Shown: piece after piece, positions 7,515 through 16,850 of the stretch
How positions within the stretch are numbered: position 1 is the first letter of the stretch
Layout: each line of letters starts with the position of its first letter
NCBI GenBank assembly: GCA_903857165.1
Contig: CAIODU010000102.1
Span: 1-35,814 of the forward strand
Direction of reading: 5' to 3'
Length of the DNA: 35,814 nt
From: an uncultured Methylococcaceae bacterium
Lineage (GTDB): Bacteria; Pseudomonadota; Gammaproteobacteria; Methylococcales; Methylococcaceae
Position numbers and translations under genes: made by a program
The notes under the pieces: model-generated
The model's input: the letters and a program-made list of their open reading frames with translations, nothing else
Databases searched by the model: none
What the model was told of the DNA's origin: nothing

Positions 7515-8906
7515 ATGATAAGAATTTTCCGACATTACATTTCCGGCATATATCTCGTTGTTTTTCTGATGGAACTGTGCGTTTTTTCCGCATCATTCTA
7601 CCTCGGCGACCTGCTGCGTGACTTCAACCGAAATCTGATTTTTTTTATCAGCGATGGGATAGGTGTTCCCTCGCTTGTTTATTGTGTGGTGATGCTGCTC
7701 AGTTCGACCGGAATGGGCTTGTACCAGCGTACCCACAGTATCAGCGACGTAGCCTTGCTGTTGCGGATTTTCGCCAGCTTCATTCTCGGATGGGCGATAC
7801 TTAATCTGCTGTTTTATTTTTTCCCCCAACTCTTCCCTTGGCGGCGCATCATCGCCTACGCCTTAACCATATCTTTTATGGGAATTTTGTCATCGCGTTT
7901 TTTGTTCTTTAAATTCGCCGACAAACAGTCGCTTAAGCGGCGCATTCTGGTTCTTGGCGCCGGTTATCGTGGCAACATGATTTGTGAATTCGAAAAGAGG
8001 AACCTCCAGAAGGCATTCAGGGTAATCGGGTATGTCCGTATGGGGGATGAACCCATACGCGTGGAATCAGAGCGCATCTTGGAAGTGCGCACAGGCTTGC
8101 TTGAATTTGTCAATGCTGAAGACGTTGATGAAATCGTCGCAGCACCTGATGACCGCAGGGGCGGCATCAAGGTCGACGAGATACTGGATTGCAAAATGGC
8201 AGGTTTCGGGGTCGAGGACTTGCTTACATTTTTCGAACGCGAGGCAGGGTTGCTTCGGGTGGACAGCCTTCAACCCAGTTGGCTGGTTTTTTCCGACGGG
8301 TTTCGCCTTGCGGGAGTTGCGCCGGTTTTCAAACGTTGGTTCGATGTCCTAGTGAGCCTGGCCTTGTTGATCATCGTCTGGCCGGTCATTGTGCTTGCCG
8401 GGTTGGCCATTGTTTTAGAAAGCGGTTGGGGGGCTCCGGTGTTGTACCGGCAGGTCCGGGTCGGTTTGAACGGGAAGCTGTTCAAAGTCATCAAATTCCG
8501 CAGCATGCGCACGGATGCCGAAAAAGACGGCAAAGCCCAATGGGCGCGAGCAAACGATGATCGGATAACCCGAGTCGGGAAATTCATACGCAAGGTGCGG
8601 ATTGATGAGTTGCCACAACTAATTAATGTATTAAAAGGTGACATGAGTTTTGTCGGCCCACGCCCTGAGCGCCCTGAATTTGTTGATAAATTTGCGGAAA
8701 CCATACCTTATTATTCTGATCGCCACAGGGTAAAGCCTGGTATTACTGGATGGGCTCAACTGTGTTATTCTTATGGATCTAGCTTTCAAGATACCATTGA
8801 AAAGTTACAATATGATCTGTATTATATAAAAAACTACAGTATGTTCCTTGATATTCTGATTATATTACAAACTATTGAAGTGGTTTTGTGGGGGAAGGGA
8901 CTTTAG
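7515..8906 (+). CDS. PEP-CTERM-type EPS sugar transferase (polyisoprenyl-phosphate hexose-1-phosphate transferase)
   Basis: This membrane enzyme starts repeat-unit assembly of an exopolysaccharide by transferring a sugar-1-phosphate to undecaprenyl phosphate. The 463-residue sequence begins with about four hydrophobic segments within residues 1-130. A Rossmann-like part with RILVLGAGYRGNM follows, then a further membrane segment after RWFDVLVSL. The C-terminal bacterial sugar-transferase domain contains KVIKFRSMRTDAEKDG, RIDELPQLINVLKGDMSFVGPRPERP and KPGITGWAQ. This architecture matches the TIGR03013 (EpsB_2) group that co-occurs with exosortase systems. The gene lies upstream of prsT, which supports that reading, but no exosortase gene is in the window. 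The sugar specificity cannot be told. Confidence 0.93.
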   Translation: MIRIFRHYISGIYLVVFLMELCVFSASFYLGDLLRDFNRNLIFFISDGIGVPSLVYCVVMLLSSTGMGLYQRTHSISDVALLLRIFASFILGWAILNLLFYFFPQLFPWRRIIAYALTISFMGILSSRFLFFKFADKQSLKRRILVLGAGYRGNMICEFEKRNLQKAFRVIGYVRMGDEPIRVESERILEVRTGLLEFVNAEDVDEIVAAPDDRRGGIKVDEILDCKMAGFGVEDLLTFFEREAGLLRVDSLQPSWLVFSDGFRLAGVAPVFKRWFDVLVSLALLIIVWPVIVLAGLAIVLESGWGAPVLYRQVRVGLNGKLFKVIKFRSMRTDAEKDGKAQWARANDDRITRVGKFIRKVRIDELPQLINVLKGDMSFVGPRPERPEFVDKFAETIPYYSDRHRVKPGITGWAQLCYSYGSSFQDTIEKLQYDLYYIKNYSMFLDILIILQTIEVVLWGKGL

Positions 8907-9353
8907 GAGTAACTGTGGGTTTATCTTTAGTTTTGAAATTTGCGCAAATCTAGCGGTTTTGGGAGTGATTCACCCATTTTGCAAATATTTCCATCTGCCA
9001 TGGCGTTGACATATTACCCCCAATATGGCCGGTTTTCTGTCCTTCTGCTGGCCAGTTGGCGAGGCCATCTGGTCGGTTGCTGGTTGATCGCTGCGTGTAG
9101 CATCATGATGCCGCTTTGGCGTGGCGCAATCGCGGCACAAGAACGCTAAGGACTGCGGATGAAGAATTTGACCTGCGTGATATCTTGTTCGAAGCTCTTG
9201 AAGCCAGGAAACGTCAAATTCCCGCCCTTAATTTATGATAAAGTGAATCTCCCAGTGGTTGTCCGTGCCAATCGGCATCGGCTTTCTTCCGCTCTTGAGC
9301 CAATAATCCACAAGCTTTAATATCGTCTTCAATGCATTTTTTTCGGGGGTAGT
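8907..9353. other. 447-base spacer between sugar transferase and prsT; no confident gene
   Basis: No convincing gene is visible. A 69-codon plus-strand frame (8940-9149) has no recognisable domain and no good ribosome-binding site. On the minus strand an unstarted frame (9231-9380) reads as a protein-like 50-residue peptide ending in GTDNHWEIHFIIN. It overlaps the first codons of prsT and has no start codon. These could be decayed remnants of a gene once lying between the two EPS genes. The promoter of prsT, if separate, must lie here, but I cannot identify it. Confidence 0.4.
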
Positions 9354-12122
9354 GTGAGTAATCTTAGCAAAGTTGTACTGTTAATCCTTCTGGCAGCGGG
9401 TCAGGGGCAGGTGATCGGGGCCACAGACGACCCATTGCAATCGGCCCGGACATCGTTGGAAAAGGGCGAGGTTAAGGCTGCGGTCTTGGAGTTGAAGAGT
9501 TTGCTGCAGAAGTCGCCGGACAATGCCGAGGCGAGGCTTCTGTTGGGAGAGACTTACCTCAGGCAGGGCGATGGCGCTTCCGCGGCCAAGGAATTGGAGA
9601 AGGCCAAGGAATTCAAGCTGCCCAAGGAAAAATGGGTCGTTTCCCTGGCGCAAGCTTATTTATTGAAAAACGACACTAAAACCTTATTGGATCAGTTGCA
9701 ACCAGACCCCCAGTTACCGGCGCAGATTAACGCCAAATTGCTTGCGTTTCGTGGAATGGCCCAATTGAGTTCAAAGGACGAAGTGGCACAGGCGCAAGAC
9801 AGCTTCAGTTCGGCCTTGCAGGCCGACCCTAGCTGCGTAGAGGCACTGTTAGGGTTCGCGACCTTGGAAAAATCGCGCAACCAATTGAAAAAAGCTTCCG
9901 AGTATGCATCCCAGGCGACTTCCAAGGCCCCCAAAAACTCGAATGCCTGGCTACTGTCAGGTGAAATCAAGCGGCAGGCTTCGGACTTGCCCGGCGCCTT
10001 GGAAGCTTTCACCCACGCGATCGATTTACATCCGAATGATGCGAGAGGCCGGCTAGGGCGCGGATCGGTCTATATCGCCATGGGAAACTTGGTGGAGGCG
10101 CAAAAGGATATCGACAATGTGCTGAAGACCTCGGGTGAAGTGCCTTTGGCTTTATACTCCCAGGGGGTGATAGACTTTCAATTGCACAAGCTGGATGAAG
10201 CAAAAGAAAACCTGACCAAAGTCAGCAGCCTCATGCCCACGCACCTGCCGACACTTTATCTTCTGGGGGCGATAGCCTATCAAAAGAACGAATTGGAGCA
10301 GGCGGAGTACTTTCTATCCAAAGTCGTCAATTCGGCTGCCGAAAATCTGCCGGCGGTAAAACTGCTTGCGGCAACTCGTTTGAAGCGAGGCAGCCCTGGC
10401 GAAGCGATCAAGCTGCTGAAGCCATTGACGGACAAACATCAAGATGATGCCCAATTGTACGCCATTCTTGGCAGTGCCTATCTGAAAAACAAACAATACG
10501 ACGAAGGCGTGACTTATCTGGGCCGCGCCGCCGAGATTGCCCCGGACGTGGCGTCGGTCCGCGCCGAATTGGGATTGGGAAAGATTGCCGCCGGGAAGAT
10601 GGATCAGGGCGTTGACGATCTTAAAACAGCCGTTGGCATCGATCCGCAATTGATAGAGGCGGACGCGACCATTGTGCTGGCCATGATCCAGCAGAAAAAA
10701 TACGACGACGCCATCGCCGAGGCAACAAAGCTTAAGGCCAAGCGCAAGGACGACCCTTTGGCCGACAACCTTTTGGGCGCGGCTTATATGGCTAAGGGTG
10801 ATGTCGAACATGCCCGGGAAAGCTGGCAAAATGCGCTGGCGATAAAAGCGGACTACACACCGGCGAGCCTGAATCTGGCCAAAATTGCCATGGGGCAGAA
10901 TAAACTCGATGAGGCTGTCGAGCAATATGACAAAATACTCAAGAACGATCCCAAAAATCTGTCTGCCTTGGTCGGTTTGGCTCAGATTGCAGAATTGAAA
11001 AAAGACTATGCTGGAATGGTGAAGCAGCTTGAGGCAGCCAAACAGAGAAACCCCAAGGATCTGTCGCCGGCCATTATGCTGACTCGCTATTACCTGGCGC
11101 AAGGCAAAGGCGTCAAGGCGCTGGAAGTAGCGAACGACGCGATCGGGAACAATCCTGACAATGTCGCCGCCCTGCAAAACCTTGGACAGGCACAAATGGG
11201 CGCAAATCAGGCCGTCAACGCAGCCGGAACGTTTAAACAACTGATTGCCAAGTTGCCCGAAAATCCTGAGCTTCACCACCAATTGGCCCAAGCCTTATAC
11301 AAAATTGGCGACACTGCGGGGGCAGTGAAGGAATGGGATGAGGCGCTGAAAAGGGGGCCGGAATATATTCCCGCCCTGTTGGCGAAAGCTGAACTGGCAT
11401 TGCAGAATAAGCAGTACGGCGAAGCCATGAAAATCGTCGATTTGATAAAGTCCAAGTTTCCGAAGTCACCGCTAGGCTACCAGTTGGAAGGAGACGTGCA
11501 GATGGCCCAAAAACAGACTGAGAAAGCAGTCTCGGCTTATGGAAAAGCCTATGAGTTGGCCCCAACCTCTTATCTGGCCCGCCGGTTATTCGTGGGGCGG
11601 CGTGATTTGCACCAAGACCAGGCCGCCTTCGACGGTTTGAAAAATTGGCTTGAAAAGTCAAGCAAGGATGCCGACTCATGGGGCATGCTTGCATCCTCGT
11701 TGCAGGAGGCGGGCAAAAATAAAGAGGCTTTGGCGGCCTATGAAAAGGCCTACCAACTACAACCCGACAGTTTGGTGCTGCAAAACAATCTCGCCTGGCT
11801 GTATCAAGAGCTGGGTGACAAGAAAGCCCTGGCCTTGGCGGAAAAACTTGCATCCGCCTCCGGCATTGAAAACAAGGTGGAAATCTTGGACACTGTCGGC
11901 TGGGTCTTTTTGGAAAATGGGAAAGAGGACAAAGGCTTGGTATTATTGCAGCAGGCTGCGCAGCAAGACCCCCGCAATATTGGCATTCACTTCCACTTGG
12001 CTGTGGCCTATGCCAAAACCGGCAAAAAAGAGGAGGCGAAAAAAGAATTGGAACGCTTGCTCAAGGAAAATACTTCATTTCCAGAACGGGCCAAAGCCGA
12101 GGAGATGTTGAAAGGATTATAG
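9354..12122 (+). CDS. prsT: PEP-CTERM system TPR-repeat protein PrsT
   Basis: PrsT is a large exported tetratricopeptide-repeat protein encoded in exosortase-associated EPS loci, probably a scaffold in polysaccharide export or protein sorting; its biochemical role is not established. The 922-residue sequence starts with a signal peptide (residues 1-23, hydrophobic LLILLAAG core, likely cleavage after VIGA). Dense TPR repeats follow throughout, with recurring A-L-xx-A-xxxxP signatures such as AFTHAIDLHPNDARGRLGRG and SLNLAKIAMGQNKLDEAVEQYDK. Its length is normal for TIGR02917. The start is GTG, with a G-rich stretch four to five bases upstream. No lipobox cysteine is seen, so the protein is probably soluble and periplasmic. 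It follows the sugar transferase on the same strand after 447 bases. Confidence 0.92.
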   Translation: MSNLSKVVLLILLAAGQGQVIGATDDPLQSARTSLEKGEVKAAVLELKSLLQKSPDNAEARLLLGETYLRQGDGASAAKELEKAKEFKLPKEKWVVSLAQAYLLKNDTKTLLDQLQPDPQLPAQINAKLLAFRGMAQLSSKDEVAQAQDSFSSALQADPSCVEALLGFATLEKSRNQLKKASEYASQATSKAPKNSNAWLLSGEIKRQASDLPGALEAFTHAIDLHPNDARGRLGRGSVYIAMGNLVEAQKDIDNVLKTSGEVPLALYSQGVIDFQLHKLDEAKENLTKVSSLMPTHLPTLYLLGAIAYQKNELEQAEYFLSKVVNSAAENLPAVKLLAATRLKRGSPGEAIKLLKPLTDKHQDDAQLYAILGSAYLKNKQYDEGVTYLGRAAEIAPDVASVRAELGLGKIAAGKMDQGVDDLKTAVGIDPQLIEADATIVLAMIQQKKYDDAIAEATKLKAKRKDDPLADNLLGAAYMAKGDVEHARESWQNALAIKADYTPASLNLAKIAMGQNKLDEAVEQYDKILKNDPKNLSALVGLAQIAELKKDYAGMVKQLEAAKQRNPKDLSPAIMLTRYYLAQGKGVKALEVANDAIGNNPDNVAALQNLGQAQMGANQAVNAAGTFKQLIAKLPENPELHHQLAQALYKIGDTAGAVKEWDEALKRGPEYIPALLAKAELALQNKQYGEAMKIVDLIKSKFPKSPLGYQLEGDVQMAQKQTEKAVSAYGKAYELAPTSYLARRLFVGRRDLHQDQAAFDGLKNWLEKSSKDADSWGMLASSLQEAGKNKEALAAYEKAYQLQPDSLVLQNNLAWLYQELGDKKALALAEKLASASGIENKVEILDTVGWVFLENGKEDKGLVLLQQAAQQDPRNIGIHFHLAVAYAKTGKKEEAKKELERLLKENTSFPERAKAEEMLKGL

Positions 12123-12292
12123 CGATGTAGGACATTCTTGTACCGTGCGGGCGGTGTTGCCAAAAACCATCCGCAAGGGGATTAAGGCGTGTCTTGTAGC
12201 ATCGTGGCTGGGGAGTTGATAGAATTCAGTGTAGGCGTAAGTTTTGACGCCACCCCCCTTGAACCGAAGAATTTCTAAATATCCCCGAGCAT

Positions 12293-13021
12293 ATGGCAAA
12301 GTTGAGCGACAGCGACAATCTGCATCAGCATATTTCAAAGCAATACGACCATGAGTTGATCGATATCCGTAGCCGTGTCCTGTCTTTGGGTGGATTGGTC
12401 GAAGAGCAGATCGAGGCGGCGGTCAAGGCTTTGGTCGATGGCGATGTGGAGTTGGCACAGCGTGTCATTGAAGACGATGGCAAGGTCAACTCCATGGAGG
12501 TCTCGATTGACGGAGAATGTACGCAAATTTTGGCGCTAAGACAGCCAAGCGCCCGCGATTTGCGCTTGGTGGTGGTTGTCATCAAGACTATCATCGATCT
12601 TGAACGCATTGGCGATGAAGCCAAAAGGATCGCGCGCCACGCCATTGATTTGAAATCCAACTCGGCAAGGGAAAGTCAGTTGACGGAACTCGAACGACTG
12701 GCCAAGCATGTCCGCGGTTTGTTGCGTGCCGCCTTGGACGCATTCGCACGCATGGATGTGGATGCCGCCTTGAAGGTGGTTCAAGACGACAAATTGGTTG
12801 ATAGGGAGTATGAAAGCATTATGCGCCAACAGATTTCAAATATGATGGAAGACCCGCAATCGACCCCGGTATGTTTAGATATTATGTGGATGTCACGCTC
12901 CTTGGAACGCATCGGTGATCGTTCTTGCAATATCTGCGAATATGTCATTTATTATGCGAAGGGGAAAAATATCCGCCATATCAGCATCGAGCAGGTCGAG
13001 AAGGATCTACAAGTTGAATAG
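12293..13021 (+). CDS. phoU: Phosphate transport system regulator PhoU
   Basis: PhoU is an all-helical metal-binding protein that links the Pst phosphate transporter to the PhoR kinase and dampens the phosphate-starvation response. The 242-residue protein consists of two three-helix PhoU domains. Each has a metal-binding E-xxx-D element, seen as LERIGDEAKRIA in the first and LERIGDRSCNICEYV in the second. Length and start (MAKLSDSDNLHQHIS) fit the family. It stands apart from any pst or phoBR gene, and its last eight bases overlap the start chosen for bamA, an unusual arrangement. The preceding 170-base spacer shows no clear Pho box to my eye. Confidence 0.95.
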   Translation: MAKLSDSDNLHQHISKQYDHELIDIRSRVLSLGGLVEEQIEAAVKALVDGDVELAQRVIEDDGKVNSMEVSIDGECTQILALRQPSARDLRLVVVVIKTIIDLERIGDEAKRIARHAIDLKSNSARESQLTELERLAKHVRGLLRAALDAFARMDVDAALKVVQDDKLVDREYESIMRQQISNMMEDPQSTPVCLDIMWMSRSLERIGDRSCNICEYVIYYAKGKNIRHISIEQVEKDLQVE

Positions 13022-15575
13022 TATCGGACGTGTTGCATTTATTCTCGTGGCGTTGCTGTTATCGCCTTTGGTTTGGCCGGATTCCTCTTTCGTGGTTGAG
13101 GGTATCCGTGTCGATGGCTTGCAGCGTATTTCGGCGGGTACGGTGTTCAATTATCTGCCGCTTAAAGTGGGCGACACTTTCGTGCCTGAAGAATCAGCCG
13201 CCATCATCAAAGCGCTGTTTAAAACGAATTTCTTCAAGGATGTCCGGTTGGGGCGGGATGGCAATGTTTTGGTGGTGACGGTGGAGGAACGGCCCATCAT
13301 TTACAGCGTCAAGATAGAAGGCAACAAAGACATCAGTTCTGAGGATCTGAACAAGGCTTTAAAAAACGTGGGATTGGCAGAAAGCCGGGTATTTGACCGG
13401 CAGATTCTGGACAGGGTCGAGCAGGAACTTCGCCGGCAATATTACAGCCGTGGAAAATACGGTTTGAAAATCGACACCGAAGTGAAGGAAATGTCCCGGA
13501 ACCGAGTGTCAGTCACCTTAAAAATCGCCGAAGGCAAAGTCGCCAAGATCAGGCAGATTAATATAGTCGGCAACAAAGCCTTCGAGGATGACGATTTGTC
13601 GAAGGGATTCGAGTTGGGGACAACGAATTTATTGTCTTTCTACACCAAAAACGATCAATATTCCAAGCAAAAGCTTTCTGCCGACTTGGAGAGGCTCCGC
13701 TCCCATTATATGGACCGGGGTTACATTAGCTTCGATATTGACTCCACCCAAGTCTCCATCACCCCGGACAAGAAGGAAATCTACATAGCCATCAATGTCA
13801 AGGAGGGCGAGATATTTAGCGTCGACCAAGTAAAATTGACCGGGAAAACCATTGTCCCGCCCGAAGAGTTGACCCCTTTGGTGCAAATCGGCCCGGGTGA
13901 CATCTTCTCCCGCAAGTCGGCGACCGAGACCTCCAAGGCCATTTCCGACCGTCTCGGTGACGAAGGCTATATTTTTGCCAACGTCAACATGGTTCCCGAT
14001 ATCAACGCGGCCAACAAGACGGTGAACATCACCTTTTTTGTCGATCCGGGCAAGCAAGTGTATGTGCGGCGCATCAATATGCAAGGCAACACCAAGACCC
14101 GTGACGAAGTGTTGCGTAGGGAAATGCGGCAGATGGAAGCGGCTTGGGCTTCCACCACCAAGATTGAACGCTCAAAAACCCGTCTTGAGCGGTTGGGCTA
14201 CTTTCAGGATGTCAACGTGGAAACGCCGGCCGTGCCGGGTACCGCCGACCAGATTGATGTCAACTACACGGTGACCGAAAAGGCTTCGGGAAACCTCATG
14301 GCCGGCGTGGGGTATTCGCAGGTGCAGGGCATCATCTTCAACGCCAGTGTGACCCAAGACAACATTTTTGGCTCGGGCAAAAGGGTGAACTTCACGTTCA
14401 ACAACAGTTCCGTCAACACCATCTACAACCTTGGTTATAACAATCCTTACTTCACCTTGGACGGGATTAGCAGCGGCTGGAACGTCAGCTACCGCGCCAC
14501 CAATGCATTCCAGGCTAACCTCGCCAACTATTCCAGCGATGTCTTTTCGGTCGGGCCTAACTGGGGTTTTCCGATCAGCGAGTACAGCAGTTTCCGCTTT
14601 AATATGGATTATGAGCACACACGGTTGAAAACTGCCATCAATTCGGGGTATTGCACATTTCCCAACACGACGTACATAGTGACAGTATATCCTTCCACCG
14701 ATCTCGATAATCCGTGTAAGGCTAACGGACTCGATGGCATCTATACCGCAACCTCATATGCGAGTTCAGAAAATATCCAAAAATTCGTGAAGGGTGTAAA
14801 AATACCAATAGTGGTGAATGGTAAAACAATTGACTATCCGATAGTGAAAGGCAATGGAGATACTTACAATACCTTCTCGGTGGGTGCGGGGTTCGTCCAT
14901 GACACATTGAACCGTGCGGTCTTCGCGACCAAGGGCGGTTCGCAGAGCATTTCCATATTGGGCACCATGCCGTTCAGCACCCTGACTTATTACAAAGCCA
15001 GTATCAATGCCGTGCAATATTTCCCCATCGCCAAGGATCTTACCTTGCTGCTGAAGGGCGATGTTGCCTATGGCAATGGTTATGGTTCCACCAGCGGGTT
15101 GCCGTTTTTCGAGAATTATTATGCTGGCGGGCCTTTGTCGGTGCGCGGCTTTATGGCCAATACTCTAGGTCCCAGGGCTATTCCTTCGGCCCAGGCGCTT
15201 CTGGCCGGCCAAACGCCGCGCCCATTCGGCGGATCGAGCAAACTGGTCGGCACGGCGGAGTTGCTGTTTCCAGTCCCTTTCATGTCGGAAAACAAGAGTG
15301 TGCGGCTAGGGGTGTTTTTCGATGTCGGCAATGTTTTCGATGGCACTCCCGACCTTGGGCAATTGCGCTATTCAACCGGCCTTTCTGCCAAATGGCTTTC
15401 GCCTTTTGGTGCGCTGACGTTCAGTGTCGCCCAGCCGCTCAACGCCAAGAAGGACGAATGTTATGGGTACCTACAAGACCCAGCGACTTTAAAAGACTCA
15501 GAGATTTGTATCCCTGGAGCCGTGGTGTCCGATCAAGTGCAGCGCTTCCAATTTTCCTTCGGACAGGGTTTTTGA
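13014..15575 (+). CDS. bamA: Outer membrane protein assembly factor BamA
   Basis: BamA is the essential Omp85 pore that folds beta-barrel proteins into the outer membrane. From the TTG at 13014 the protein is 853 residues. It has an N-terminal hydrophobic signal (residues 5-20), five POTRA domains (about 25-430, e.g. VVEGIRVDGLQRIS, VKIEGNKDIS, INIVGNKAF, VKLTGKTIV, INMQGNTKT) and a C-terminal 16-strand barrel. The barrel has the diagnostic VRGF motif at 710-713 in loop L6 and ends in a terminal Phe. The TTG is supported by AAGGA eight bases upstream and by the signal peptide that follows; a longer frame back to 12915 runs inside phoU. The protein is somewhat longer than typical BamA, with an inserted loop near residues 540-620. 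It sits after phoU rather than after rseP as in many relatives. Confidence 0.95.
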   Translation: MNSIGRVAFILVALLLSPLVWPDSSFVVEGIRVDGLQRISAGTVFNYLPLKVGDTFVPEESAAIIKALFKTNFFKDVRLGRDGNVLVVTVEERPIIYSVKIEGNKDISSEDLNKALKNVGLAESRVFDRQILDRVEQELRRQYYSRGKYGLKIDTEVKEMSRNRVSVTLKIAEGKVAKIRQINIVGNKAFEDDDLSKGFELGTTNLLSFYTKNDQYSKQKLSADLERLRSHYMDRGYISFDIDSTQVSITPDKKEIYIAINVKEGEIFSVDQVKLTGKTIVPPEELTPLVQIGPGDIFSRKSATETSKAISDRLGDEGYIFANVNMVPDINAANKTVNITFFVDPGKQVYVRRINMQGNTKTRDEVLRREMRQMEAAWASTTKIERSKTRLERLGYFQDVNVETPAVPGTADQIDVNYTVTEKASGNLMAGVGYSQVQGIIFNASVTQDNIFGSGKRVNFTFNNSSVNTIYNLGYNNPYFTLDGISSGWNVSYRATNAFQANLANYSSDVFSVGPNWGFPISEYSSFRFNMDYEHTRLKTAINSGYCTFPNTTYIVTVYPSTDLDNPCKANGLDGIYTATSYASSENIQKFVKGVKIPIVVNGKTIDYPIVKGNGDTYNTFSVGAGFVHDTLNRAVFATKGGSQSISILGTMPFSTLTYYKASINAVQYFPIAKDLTLLLKGDVAYGNGYGSTSGLPFFENYYAGGPLSVRGFMANTLGPRAIPSAQALLAGQTPRPFGGSSKLVGTAELLFPVPFMSENKSVRLGVFFDVGNVFDGTPDLGQLRYSTGLSAKWLSPFGALTFSVAQPLNAKKDECYGYLQDPATLKDSEICIPGAVVSDQVQRFQFSFGQGF

Positions 15576-15755
15576 TGGCTGCAATGCCAATCGAGGGGTA
15601 ATTTCTCGTTCGATGAGCTTGATTCTTGTATAATGTCCGAACCGGACAAGCCGTGACCGGGTTGGTCACGCTTTTGCAGACAGGGTTTTGGCAAATGTCT
15701 CACCGGTGTGCGCTAATACTGTCTGAATGTTCAACCTTTTGATTGGGAGTTAATT
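15576..15755 (+). promoter_or_regulatory. bamA-skp spacer with candidate promoter and hairpins
   Basis: A perfect TATAAT lies at 15629-15634, without a good -35 hexamer at the expected distance. Two small dyads follow, GTCCG/CGGAC near 15636-15646 and GTGACC/GGTCAC at 15653-15658 and 15664-15669. The second is followed by only four T. The region may contain a separate skp promoter and a weak bamA terminator; both are inferences from motifs. Confidence 0.35.
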
Positions 15756-16361
15756 TTGAATATGTCGAAAATAAGCATGGGGTCTTTGTTGCTAGGGTTT
15801 TTACTCGTCATGAATGCGCAAACCGCCAGTGCTGAACCGGCGGCGGATCTTGACTTGGGAACCGCTGTCGGTGGTCGTGGTCAGACTTCAGTGCTTAAGA
15901 TTGGGATAGTAGAGTACAGGGTCCTTATGGAAAAGGTTGCCCAAAGAGAACAAACCGAAAAAAGATTAGAACGGGAATTCTCGGCGCGTCAAAAAAAGCT
16001 CAAAGCCGATTTAGAGGAAATCAACAAGATTAAAGAGCGCTTCGCCAAGGACGAAGGGGTGTTGAGCGAAGATGAAAAAATAAAATTAGGCAAGGAAGGC
16101 CAGAAAAGAGTGTTGGATTTCAAAAATGCTGAAAATGAATTCACCCAGGATTTTAATCAGACTCGCAACGAAGAACAGCAGAAGATAATAAAAATAATTC
16201 AGGAAGCTGTCTTAGCATTAGCCAAGGAAGAAAACTACGATTTGATCTTGGAAAAGGACTCTGTTCCCTTCTCAAGGGATTCGATCAATCTGACCAGCAA
16301 GGTGGCGAGCAAAATTGAAAGCAGTGAAAGCCATTCAAAACCACAAAAAAATAAGCCATAA
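15756..16361 (+). CDS. skp: OmpH/Skp-family periplasmic chaperone
   Basis: Skp-type chaperones hold unfolded outer membrane proteins in the periplasm on their way to the Bam complex. The 201-residue protein has a signal peptide (cleavage likely after TASA near residue 26). It then has a short beta-strand region (KIGIVEYRVLMEKV) and a long charged coiled-coil segment at roughly 55-155 that forms the tentacles, and the strand LILEKDSVPF returning to the body. I keep the TTG at 15756 because GGGAG lies six bases before it; an ATG two codons later is possible. Position right after bamA is the conserved arrangement. The lysine-rich tail beyond residue 185 is longer than in E. coli Skp. Confidence 0.9.
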   Translation: MNMSKISMGSLLLGFLLVMNAQTASAEPAADLDLGTAVGGRGQTSVLKIGIVEYRVLMEKVAQREQTEKRLEREFSARQKKLKADLEEINKIKERFAKDEGVLSEDEKIKLGKEGQKRVLDFKNAENEFTQDFNQTRNEEQQKIIKIIQEAVLALAKEENYDLILEKDSVPFSRDSINLTSKVASKIESSESHSKPQKNKP

Positions 16362-16409
16362 CAAGCTTTCAGCATTTTCGAAGATTCCTAACATTTAAGG
16401 AAAAAACCA

Positions 16410-16850
16410 TTGGACATTCAAAAAATAAAGGAATACTTGCCCCACCGCTATCCCTTTCTTCTGGTCGATCGGGTTATTGAATGCGAACCTGGCAAACGCT
16501 TGCTGGCCATAAAGAATGTGACCTTTAACGAACCGTTCTTTCAGGGGCATTTCCCGGATCTTCCCATTATGCCCGGCGTTCTAATTATAGAAGCAATGGC
16601 CCAGACCACCGGTTTGTTGGCGGGCGAGTCTGCCCCGGATGTTTTGGGAAAGGGCAAAACCTATTACCTAGTGGGTTTGGACAAAGTCCGCTTTAAACGG
16701 CCTGTCGTGCCAGGAGACCAACTCAAGCTGGAAGCTTGTTATATCCGCCATAAACGGAATATTTGGCAATTTGAATGTCGCGCCGAAGTCGATGGGGAAC
16801 TGGTGGCCAGCGCAGAAATCATGTGCGCCGCAGCGGAGCAGAATTCTTGA
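16410..16850 (+). CDS. fabZ: 3-hydroxyacyl-ACP dehydratase FabZ
   Basis: FabZ removes water from 3-hydroxyacyl-ACP in fatty-acid elongation and competes with LpxA for the same pool. The 146-residue hotdog-fold protein has [12 protein letters not shown] at 11-22. The catalytic pair is His47 in [11 protein letters not shown] and Glu61 in EAMAQ. The start is TTG with AAGG nine bases upstream. No lpxD lies between skp and fabZ, as would be usual; the 48-base spacer leaves no room for it. The stop codon overlaps the lpxA start by four bases. Confidence 0.96.
   Translation: MDIQKIKEYLPHRYPFLLVDRVIECEPGKRLLAIKNVTFNEPFFQGHFPDLPIMPGVLIIEAMAQTTGLLAGESAPDVLGKGKTYYLVGLDKVRFKRPVVPGDQLKLEACYIRHKRNIWQFECRAEVDGELVASAEIMCAAAEQNS

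Noticed and set aside
8940-9149. 69-codon plus-strand frame between the EPS genes
   Set aside because: It is hydrophobic in part and was considered as an exosortase relic, but none of the exosortase Cys/Arg/His signature is present and there is no ribosome-binding site.
10314-11291. 325-codon open frame on the minus strand
   Set aside because: It is antisense to the well-supported prsT gene, has no recognisable motif, and its openness follows from the codon pattern of the TPR repeats.
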